Positions 1-5,765 of a stretch of 5,905 bases of DNA are shown here, one piece after another. The stretch is from Clostridiales bacterium UBA4821. Its GTDB lineage: Bacteria; Bacillota; Clostridia; Acetivibrionales; UBA4821. Made by a program: the position numbers and the translations under genes. Numbering within the stretch: position 1 is the stretch's first letter; each line of letters opens with the position of its first letter. The DNA is taken from contig DHFP01000067.1 in the NCBI GenBank assembly GCA_002402315.1, forward strand, positions 1 through 5,905, written 5' to 3'. The notes beneath the pieces were generated by a model. That model was not told the origin of the DNA. It did no database searches and worked only from the letters and a program-made list of their open reading frames with translations.

Positions 1-37
1 AACCCTCGCTTCTCTTTAACCTTCTTTGTAAAAGTTA
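1..37 (-). other. Intergenic leader after the last glycosyltransferase, gene beyond the edge
   Basis: These 37 bases follow the TAA of the last glycosyltransferase. They hold no hairpin with a U-run, so no terminator is visible. On the minus strand there is a purine-rich stretch with AGAAGG (20-25) and GAGGG (3-7); no start codon follows within the window. GAGGG close to the edge could serve a further gene starting just outside, which would extend the operon. This is a weak inference. Confidence 0.3.
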
Positions 38-1234
38 TTAACTTAAGTTATAATAAAGTTCTATCAATTTCTTACTCTCATTTTCCCAATTATATTTTTG
101 TTCTACCGCTTTTTTTCCTGCTTTACCTAATTTTTCTGCTAAATCTTTATTTTTATAAATTGTTATTACTGCTTGCGCTAGAGCATCAGCATCTCCGGAG
201 GGATAAACCAAGCCTGCTCCTGTTTCCTCTATGATACGCTTTAATGGTTTTACAGACGATACTATAACAGGTTTTCCCATAGTCATATACTGAAAAAACT
301 TATGAGGTATTGTAGTATCTGTAAATACACTTGCAAGGTGGGGAACAAGACAAATATTACTAGCTGCAACGTATGATGGGATCGTATCAAAAGGCTGCCA
401 CTCAGTAAATTTAACTGTCTCTTCTAGATTCAACCTTTTAACTAATTTCTTCAAGGCATTCATGTTACTTCCCGAACCAACCAAGAGAAGGCAAGCATTA
501 GGAATTTCCTGTAATATTTTAGGCATTGCTGAAATAGCAGTATGTATACCCCGCAATTCTCCAAATCCACCGACATAAGATATAGTGAAATAGTCCTCGT
601 ACCTCTCAATAATTTCCTTTTTGAGCGGTAGTGAACAAAAATATTTTTTTTCTTCGGTGTTCATTACAACAGCAATGTTTTCAGGGTCAACACCGCAATT
701 AATAACATAGTGCTCTTTAGCTTCACCCACAACTGTTATTACTTTATTTACATGATTAACACAATACTTTTCTAATCGTTTCCAGCGCCATTTAGGAGCA
801 ATTATATTAACAATTTTCCCTTTCCATTCGTCTGACCATGTTGCAACTCCTTCGGGGTAATTTTCATGTAAATCTGCTATAATCGGAATGTTAAACTTTC
901 TTGCTACCTGCAATCCTGTATTTACCATCGCTAAATCATGTATATGAAGGGCTTGGATGCCATATTGTTTAATTGTTTTCTCCAGAGCCCTTTTCCAAAA
1001 AGGATGAAAAAAAAGAATTAAAAATTGCAGGTAATAAAAATACCATTTTATTGAGTTGGGTATAAGGGGAAGATAAATTACTTTTATGCCCTGAACCTCT
1101 TTTTCTACTAAATTTTTATCTTTATTAGGACAAATCAAGAAAATTTCATGACCCGCTTTTAGTAAAGCACGGGCTTCTTTTTCAACCCGGATATCAGGCG
1201 GAAAATACTTATCTAATAACATTAGTACCTTCAA
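38..1234 (-). CDS. GT4-family glycosyltransferase (GT-B fold)
   Basis: This 398-residue protein probably transfers a sugar from a nucleotide donor to a growing lipid-linked glycan at the cytoplasmic face of the membrane; donor and acceptor cannot be read from sequence. The N-terminal half carries the FPPDIRVEKEA motif (residues 11-21), a hydrophobic/aromatic patch at about 62-84 that may contact the membrane, HD at 99-100 and DLHENYPEG at 121-129. The C-terminal Rossmann half has YVGGFGELRG (220-229), LLLVGSGS (249-256), a segment ending SNICLVPH (292-299) and the donor-site region PHKFFQYMTMGKPVIVSS (310-327). Gln315 sits where most GT4 enzymes have the second Glu of the E-x7-E motif. The start is uncertain: TTG at 1232-1234 overlaps the upstream stop by 4 bases and keeps the whole first beta strand (KVLML), while an in-frame ATG at 1220-1222 has a good Shine-Dalgarno site and gives 394 residues. 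Last gene of the operon in this window. Family call is secure, specificity unknown. Confidence 0.93.
   Translation of the reverse strand: MKVLMLLDKYFPPDIRVEKEARALLKAGHEIFLICPNKDKNLVEKEVQGIKVIYLPLIPNSIKWYFYYLQFLILFFHPFWKRALEKTIKQYGIQALHIHDLAMVNTGLQVARKFNIPIIADLHENYPEGVATWSDEWKGKIVNIIAPKWRWKRLEKYCVNHVNKVITVVGEAKEHYVINCGVDPENIAVVMNTEEKKYFCSLPLKKEIIERYEDYFTISYVGGFGELRGIHTAISAMPKILQEIPNACLLLVGSGSNMNALKKLVKRLNLEETVKFTEWQPFDTIPSYVAASNICLVPHLASVFTDTTIPHKFFQYMTMGKPVIVSSVKPLKRIIEETGAGLVYPSGDADALAQAVITIYKNKDLAEKLGKAGKKAVEQKYNWENESKKLIELYYNLS
1228..1232 (-). promoter_or_regulatory. Shine-Dalgarno GAAGG for the alternative ATG start
   Basis: GAAGG lies 5 bases before the in-frame ATG at 1220-1222 of the downstream glycosyltransferase. 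It overlaps the stop codon of the aminotransferase gene. It supports an ATG start giving 394 residues and competes with the upstream TTG start at 1234. Confidence 0.5.
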
Positions 1235-2370
1235 AAATCAATACCACCTACCCTTTTTACTAAATACTCCCTGATTTCCTTGATTGTCTGGCAAACGGCT
1301 TCAATTTCTTCTTCTTTCAGTCCGGAGCCGGAAGGTAGATATAACCCTTTTTGGGCTAAAGCTTCAGCAACAGGATATTTTTCATCCTTAAAAAAATTCA
1401 TTGCTTGAAATGCCGGCTGCTGGTGCATGGGATAAAAGAAGGTTCTGGTTTCAATCCCCTTTTCTTTTAACCTGATTATAAGTTCATCCCGGCTTAAGCC
1501 AAAATCATCTTCAATTAAAATGCCATACATCCAATAGACATTTTTAGTCTCTTCTCTTTCCACGGGTAAGGTTATACCCGGTACATCTTTTAATAAACTA
1601 TTATAATAATGCGCATTACGGCGCCTGGCGGCCACTAAATCCTCAATCTTTTCTAACTGGGCTAAACCAATGGCCGCTTGAATGTTGGTCATGCGGTAGT
1701 TAAAGCCAAGGCTAGTATGTAAAAACCTCTTTTCGGGGGAAAAGGCCAGGTCTTTAAGTAATCTTGCCTTCTGGGCAATTTTAGCCTCATTAGTAACCAC
1801 CATTCCCCCCTCACCCGTAGTAATTATTTTATTGGCGTAAAAGCTAAAACAACTGATATGACCAATGCTCCCGGCTTTTTTGCCTTTGTACTCTGCGCCG
1901 TGGGCTTCAGCAGCATCTTCCACCACCCATAAGTTATATTTTTCGGCTATTTCCATGATCGCTTCCATTTCACAAGGATGACCATAAATATGCACCGGTA
2001 AAATAGCCTTGGTTTTGTCAGTTATCTTTTCTTCAATTTTAGCCGGGTCAATATTCCAGGTATCTGGCTCGGCATCCACTAATACTGGTTTTGCCCCGGT
2101 ATACACAACGGCAAAAACCGTGGCGATCATGGTAAAGGCCGGGACAATTACTTCATCCTCAGGGCCTATACCTAACGAGGCCAGGGCAAGGTGGAGCGCC
2201 GTTGTCCCGCTGGTGGTGGCAATACCGTATTTACAGCCACAATAACGGGCAAAACCTTCCTCAAAGGCTTCAATGTACTTTCCCTTGGAAGAAATCCAGT
2301 TTGTTTTTAAACAATCTACCACATAGGCTAACTCTTTTTCATCAATTAACGGCTCGCACACTGGAATCAT
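1231..2370 (-). CDS. DegT/DnrJ/EryC1/StrS sugar aminotransferase, perosamine synthase-like
   Basis: This is a 379-residue PLP-dependent enzyme of the sugar-nucleotide aminotransferase family, full length for the group. It closely resembles GDP-perosamine synthase (Per/RfbE), which transaminates GDP-4-keto-6-deoxymannose at C4 using glutamate. Visible marks are WISSKGKYIEAFE (25-37), SGTTALHLAL (54-63), GDEV-like EDEVIVPAFT (71-80), TGAKPVLVD and TWNIDP (91-109), HIYGHPCEME (127-136), EDAAEAHG (151-158, with Asp152 expected to contact the PLP ring nitrogen), FSFYANKIITTGEGGM (175-190, with Lys181 the expected Schiff-base lysine), GFNYRMTNIQAAIG (222-235) and GIETRTFFYPMHQQP (305-319). All expected catalytic residues are present. 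AAAGGAG at 2382-2388 precedes the ATG by 11 bases. It sits just after a GNAT gene, which suggests its amino-sugar product is N-acylated. The substrate could be another NDP-4-keto-6-deoxyhexose, so no symbol is assigned. Parts of the gene are distinctly more GC-rich than its neighbours. Confidence 0.94.
   Translation of the reverse strand: MIPVCEPLIDEKELAYVVDCLKTNWISSKGKYIEAFEEGFARYCGCKYGIATTSGTTALHLALASLGIGPEDEVIVPAFTMIATVFAVVYTGAKPVLVDAEPDTWNIDPAKIEEKITDKTKAILPVHIYGHPCEMEAIMEIAEKYNLWVVEDAAEAHGAEYKGKKAGSIGHISCFSFYANKIITTGEGGMVVTNEAKIAQKARLLKDLAFSPEKRFLHTSLGFNYRMTNIQAAIGLAQLEKIEDLVAARRRNAHYYNSLLKDVPGITLPVEREETKNVYWMYGILIEDDFGLSRDELIIRLKEKGIETRTFFYPMHQQPAFQAMNFFKDEKYPVAEALAQKGLYLPSGSGLKEEEIEAVCQTIKEIREYLVKRVGGIDF
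1244..1249 (-). promoter_or_regulatory. Shine-Dalgarno-like AGGTGG for the TTG start
   Basis: AGGTGG, one mismatch from AGGAGG, lies 9 bases before the TTG at 1232-1234, inside the last codons of the aminotransferase gene. It supports the longer, overlapping start of the glycosyltransferase and translational coupling to the aminotransferase. Which start is used cannot be settled from sequence alone. Confidence 0.4.
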
Positions 2371-2391
2371 ATTTCTTTTAGCTCCTTTGAC

Positions 2392-3033
2392 TTACTCTTC
2401 TCTCCAAAATTCCCACCATAAAATTTTTAAATAATAACCTTTGCCGATTATGGTAGGGTTAAACTTAGCATGGGCTTTTTGAGAAGAAATGTTATTTACT
2501 TCAATGGTAAATTTATCTTTAACTATGTCTTTTTGGGCTAGGTAAGGAAAAATAACAGCATAGATACAACTCAAAAGTCCTTTTCCCCTAAATTTAGGTT
2601 CGGTAAAAGAAGCTCCCGAACAGGCTTCTTTGCTTTGAAAGGCTACCTCAAAAGGTAGGCCATCAATCTCTTCTTTGGCTCTTTTGTTAAATGCTAACCA
2701 AGTTACATGGACAAGCTCTTTATTTACAAAAGCGCTAAACGCTATTGCTCCTTTTTTAAGTTTATCTTTAAAGAGCATTGCTTTAAAGTCATAGCCGTTA
2801 GATTTAAGCTGTTCGAATTCCTCCATTGTAGAAATTATTTTTATGGCGACATTTTGCAGTTTAGTATTAAATTGATACCTTTCATCTTTAGTCAAGGGTT
2901 TTTCGTAAATATAATAACTTCCCCGGTTATAAAAAAAACCGCCAAGAAACGAAAAAACCTGACTTAAAAAAGTCCATACCCCTTCTTTTTGTAAGACATA
3001 TATTCCTCTTTTTAAAATCCCGTTAACGGTCAT
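2392..3033 (-). CDS. GNAT-family N-acyltransferase, probably sugar-modifying
   Basis: This 213-residue protein has a GNAT acyl-CoA site: TEPKFRGKGLLSCIY (144-158) contains the R-G-K-G pyrophosphate-binding loop (149-152) of motif A followed by its helix. Downstream, IEVNNISSQKAHAKFNP (177-193) matches motif B, where an Asn and the following helix place the residue after the acetyl-CoA, and IIGKGYYLKILWWEFW (195-210) closes the fold. The first 45 residues include a hydrophobic stretch (about 19-35) and YYIYEKPL (40-47), a leader often seen before GNAT domains encoded in glycan clusters. The likely role, from its position 21 bases before a perosamine-synthase-like gene, is transfer of an acyl group to the new amino group of the sugar. 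The well-studied perosamine N-acetyltransferases use a left-handed beta-helix fold instead, so this would be an alternative, as WecD is for fucosamine. Its start follows the cupin stop by one base, with GAGGA at 3042-3046 placed inside the cupin gene, so the two are probably coupled. Acyl donor and acceptor are inferred. Confidence 0.8.
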   Translation of the reverse strand: MTVNGILKRGIYVLQKEGVWTFLSQVFSFLGGFFYNRGSYYIYEKPLTKDERYQFNTKLQNVAIKIISTMEEFEQLKSNGYDFKAMLFKDKLKKGAIAFSAFVNKELVHVTWLAFNKRAKEEIDGLPFEVAFQSKEACSGASFTEPKFRGKGLLSCIYAVIFPYLAQKDIVKDKFTIEVNNISSQKAHAKFNPTIIGKGYYLKILWWEFWREE

Positions 3034-3034
3034 C

Positions 3035-3451
3035 TTAAGATTCCTCTTTCATTTCTAACAATTCCTTATCTTCTGCCTGGCTTAAGTAAGGGCCTTGCTT
3101 AACCTCAATCATTTTAGTATCTTCTAAAATATTAAACCCGTGGCCGCCTTCAAGAAGAATAATCGTATCGCCTTTATTAAGTGTGCAACTATTCACAAGT
3201 TTATTTTTTATGTAAAATGCTACATCAACTTTTCCTTCTTCTAGGCAAAGCACTTCCACAACCTTATTTACTGTTCGGGTAATGTTTTTATGAATATGGG
3301 GTTTTATTATTTTTCCTTTTTTATGGCAAAGTACGCCTACCTGAAGCGTGCAAGATTCAGAAGTTACAAAATTAACTCCTTCTTTATTGAAATTATATCG
3401 AATAATAATTGCCAGCTCTTCATTCTGATGGATTACCTTTTCAATCATCAT
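3035..3451 (-). CDS. Small single-domain cupin protein of unknown function
   Basis: This 138-residue protein folds as one cupin barrel. Motif 1 starts at Gly46 and has PHIHK (51-55), giving metal ligands His52 and His54; the usual Glu a few residues later is absent, the nearest being Glu66. Motif 2 runs from GDTIILLEGGHGFNI (94-108) with His104 as the third ligand and Asn107 in place. It ends in EVKQGPY (116-122), which looks like a conserved family signature, then a charged tail. No signal peptide or membrane segment is seen, so it should be cytoplasmic. Small cupins in glycan clusters include sugar 3,4-ketoisomerases (FdtA/QdtA) and epimerases, but I do not recognise those motifs here beyond the HxHK pattern, so no reaction is assigned. 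It lies between a glycosyltransferase and a GNAT gene, 12 bases and 1 base away. The protein begins with two Met codons; the second, at 3446-3448, lies 7 bases after AGGAG and may be the true start, giving 137 residues. Confidence 0.85.
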   Translation of the reverse strand: MMIEKVIHQNEELAIIIRYNFNKEGVNFVTSESCTLQVGVLCHKKGKIIKPHIHKNITRTVNKVVEVLCLEEGKVDVAFYIKNKLVNSCTLNKGDTIILLEGGHGFNILEDTKMIEVKQGPYLSQAEDKELLEMKEES

Positions 3452-3455
3452 TTTT

Positions 3456-3460
3456 CTCCT
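3456..3460 (-). promoter_or_regulatory. Shine-Dalgarno AGGAG deciding between two ATG starts of the cupin gene
   Basis: AGGAG ends 4 bases before the ATG at 3449-3451 and 7 bases before the in-frame ATG at 3446-3448. The 7-base spacing is closer to the optimum, so the second ATG is slightly favoured. The effect on the protein is one Met residue. Confidence 0.6.
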
Positions 3461-3463
3461 ATT

Positions 3464-4567
3464 TTACTTTTTATTATTGATACATGATTCAAATAAACAT
3501 TCTATGTTTTTTGCTATGGATTTTAAATTGTAAAAACTTTCTACTGTTTTTCGAGCATTAACACCTATCTCATGAATAATTTCCGGATATTGTAATGCCC
3601 ATATAGTTTTATTAATAAAATCTTCTCTATCTTTTGCAATAATAATGTTTTCATTGTCAATTAAATTACCAAAAAGCTCTGCTACCACAGACATGGTAAT
3701 AACTGGCCTTGAGCAGGCCATGCCATCTAATACTTTTAGTGAAATACCAGTATTTAATAAATAAGGCACAATACATAAATCAGAAGCAAGTATATATTCG
3801 TAAACATTTGGCACAAAACCAGTAAAAGTAACTATAGGATGAACATAGTGAGGAACATCACCAGAACCCAGTATTAATATCTGTATATCATCATATTTTT
3901 GCGCTAACCGAGGTGCCAGTTCATCATTTATCCAAAATGCCGCTTCTTTATTGGGAAGATATTCTCTTTTTCCTGTATAGACCAGCACATTTTTATAGGG
4001 ATCAATATTTAATTTCTTCCGTAATGCATGCTTATCTGTTTCTGTCTCATCAACAAAAGATAAATTGATACCATAAGGAACAACAATAACTTTATTAATA
4101 TATTTGAAGTTTTGTTTAATGTATAAACTACGATCCATTTCACTTGGCACGAGAATAGCGCAGGAAATCTTCCCAACAAATTTTTCTATAATCAGATGTA
4201 TCCAGGTAAAAAAAAATGATGTTTTTAATAATTGGCAATGAGCTAACAGATTACCTTCATTTGTATCCCATATACAAGGTTTTTTTATCGCAAGTGAAAT
4301 AATTGCTCCAATTAAGCCATAAGCAGGATAAATACAATAAATAATATCGATGTTTTTTCTTTGTTTTATCCCATAAATAAAAATCTTAAGAAAATAACTT
4401 AACAACCTTAAATACATTGAAAAAGCATTAGATGTACCAAAATTAGGTATTTTTTCTACACCTATCACAAAGTGATTCTTCGATAATTCATTAACTAAAA
4501 AAATTGGTTGTAAAAAATCATTTTGAGAATATTCTTTTTGACTAAGGGGTATAACAAAAAATGTCAT
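3464..4567 (-). CDS. GT4-like glycosyltransferase (GT-B fold)
   Basis: This 367-residue protein is a probable retaining glycosyltransferase of the GT4 type. The N-terminal half has hydrophobic segments at about 52-66 and 82-94 that suggest membrane contact, then WDTNEGN (100-106) and a domain-linking VPYGIN (163-168). The C-terminal half has VYTGKREYLPNKEAA (196-210), LILGSGD (231-237), TGFVPNVYEYILASDLCIVP (249-268) and NTGISLKVLDGMACSRPVI (272-290). In the last motif Asp281 replaces the usual Glu and Ser286 the usual Gly (compare the common LEAMACGRPV). The ATG start has AGGAG at 4573-4577 with 5-base spacing. The gene is markedly AT-rich, unlike the aminotransferase gene two genes downstream. 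Donor sugar and linkage cannot be inferred. Glycosyltransferase identity is secure; the altered donor-site residues leave activity to be shown. Confidence 0.9.
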   Translation of the reverse strand: MTFFVIPLSQKEYSQNDFLQPIFLVNELSKNHFVIGVEKIPNFGTSNAFSMYLRLLSYFLKIFIYGIKQRKNIDIIYCIYPAYGLIGAIISLAIKKPCIWDTNEGNLLAHCQLLKTSFFFTWIHLIIEKFVGKISCAILVPSEMDRSLYIKQNFKYINKVIVVPYGINLSFVDETETDKHALRKKLNIDPYKNVLVYTGKREYLPNKEAAFWINDELAPRLAQKYDDIQILILGSGDVPHYVHPIVTFTGFVPNVYEYILASDLCIVPYLLNTGISLKVLDGMACSRPVITMSVVAELFGNLIDNENIIIAKDREDFINKTIWALQYPEIIHEIGVNARKTVESFYNLKSIAKNIECLFESCINNKK

Positions 4568-4584
4568 TTTCTCTCCTCTGCAAA

Positions 4585-5760
4585 TTATTTACTAAAAATT
4601 GGTATATTATTAATAATTGAAAGGATTTGTTTTGCTCTATGTGACATAGTATGTTCTCTTAAAACTCTTTTTCTTGCGGCCTCACCAGTTTTTAGTCTTA
4701 GTTCTTCTGAGGACAGGAGCATCTTGTATATTTCTATAGCCTCTATAGCATTTTGCACCATGAATATCTCTTTTCCTACTTTAAACCACTCTTCAAGTCC
4801 ATTATAGGAATCTGTTACGACACAACAACCCATTGAAGCCAGCTCAAAGGGTCTGGCGCTGGAGGTGGCATAAGTCTGAGCATCAATTTCTTTGGTAATA
4901 TTAAGGTTTATTTTACTTCGGCAACAATAAGTTCTCCAAGTACTTATAGGTAAAACACCACACGTCTTGGCTTTTCCTAAATTAATCTGTTGAGAATTAC
5001 CACCTATTAAAAAATAATAATCAGGCAGGTTTTGAGATGGCTCAGTAATCATATAATTTATTCTCTTTTCCTTTGTTTGAGGGCCACGGCTACCATAATA
5101 AAAAATATCTATATCCTGTTTTATTTCAATTGGTGAAAATAACTCTGGATCAACTCCAAAGTAGAAAGGAACCACGTTTCGGGCACCCATTTTCTCAAGC
5201 AACGGTATAGCTCCTTTTGAGCTACTTAAGAAAGCATCATACTCGCTGAGATCAGCACCAGGATAGTAATTAAATATAAAAGCTTTTGTATCAGCAAAAT
5301 CAGGCAGACTTGTAGGCAGATCTCCATCATAATAAAGAATAGGTATATTAAACCTTGCCTTAATCTTTGAAGGAACTCCAGTCATGTGATTTAATGGAAC
5401 CATAGAAAAGAGAATGGCATCCACATTACCTTCTCGATCCAGGATTTTCAATAGATATCTTTCCCATTTTGGACGAATATATTTTTCTATTATGCTTATG
5501 CTTAACTTAGAAAAAAGCCCTCCCCCGCCTAGAGACTTTATTTGTCTTTTTTCGGCAAAAGAATAAGAAAGTAAGCTTTCTTGAAGGCATGGATTAGGAT
5601 AAATACGCCACCATAAAGATTCTATAGCATGACCAACATAAGGAGTAATGATTACTTCATTTCCTATTTCATGTAATGCTTTAAATAACTGCCACATTGT
5701 TGGTGTAGATCCAAATCGATATTTAAGATCAATAACGCTGCAAACTATTAATAATTTCAT
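4585..5760 (-). CDS. CgeB-like glycosyltransferase (group 1, PF13524-type C-terminus)
   Basis: This 391-residue protein resembles the CgeB-like branch of GT-B glycosyltransferases, named after a Bacillus spore maturation protein but widespread in polysaccharide clusters. The N-terminal Rossmann half begins MKLLIVCS and has a mid-chain linker VVPFYFGVDPELFSP (196-210). The C-terminal signature is SKINLNITK (282-290), SSARPFELASMGCCVVTD (300-317), EEWFKVGKEIFMV (323-335), and a terminal HTMSHRAKQIL (370-380) matching the family's usual HT..HR ending. The family Glu (Glu306, in RPFELASMG) is present, unlike the altered position in the two other glycosyltransferases here. The ATG start follows the upstream aminotransferase stop by 5 bases, with GAGG at 5770-5773 inside that gene's last codons and 9-base spacing, implying coupled translation. 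A role in adding a sugar to a surface glycan is inferred from family and context; a spore-coat role is possible but not shown. Confidence 0.88.
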   Translation of the reverse strand: MKLLIVCSVIDLKYRFGSTPTMWQLFKALHEIGNEVIITPYVGHAIESLWWRIYPNPCLQESLLSYSFAEKRQIKSLGGGGLFSKLSISIIEKYIRPKWERYLLKILDREGNVDAILFSMVPLNHMTGVPSKIKARFNIPILYYDGDLPTSLPDFADTKAFIFNYYPGADLSEYDAFLSSSKGAIPLLEKMGARNVVPFYFGVDPELFSPIEIKQDIDIFYYGSRGPQTKEKRINYMITEPSQNLPDYYFLIGGNSQQINLGKAKTCGVLPISTWRTYCCRSKINLNITKEIDAQTYATSSARPFELASMGCCVVTDSYNGLEEWFKVGKEIFMVQNAIEAIEIYKMLLSSEELRLKTGEAARKRVLREHTMSHRAKQILSIINNIPIFSK

Positions 5761-5765
5761 CAGTA

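Noticed and set aside
1..37. Possible transcription terminator after the last glycosyltransferase
   Set aside because: No inverted repeat followed by a U-run is present; the purine-rich stretch looks more like a leader or ribosome-binding region for a gene outside the window.
2009..2245. Open frame of 78 codons on the plus strand
   Set aside because: It lies opposite the conserved N-terminal half of the perosamine-synthase-like gene and encodes a low-complexity Ser/Ala/Val-rich product with no recognisable domain; an antisense shadow.
2707..2967. Open frame of 86 codons on the plus strand
   Set aside because: Entirely antisense to the GNAT gene, whose motifs are clear; the product is Phe/Lys/Ile-rich as expected from the complement of an AT-rich gene.
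3035..3451. Assigning the cupin as an FdtA/QdtA-type 3,4-ketoisomerase
   Set aside because: Size and the HxHK pattern fit loosely, but the other motifs of that family that I can recall are missing and EVKQGPY is not one of them.
3290..3487. Open frame of 65 codons on the plus strand
   Set aside because: Antisense to the cupin gene and the end of the middle glycosyltransferase gene; no plausible ribosome-binding site or domain.
4523..4807. Open frame of 94 codons on the plus strand
   Set aside because: Antisense across the junction of two well-supported glycosyltransferase genes; no family features.
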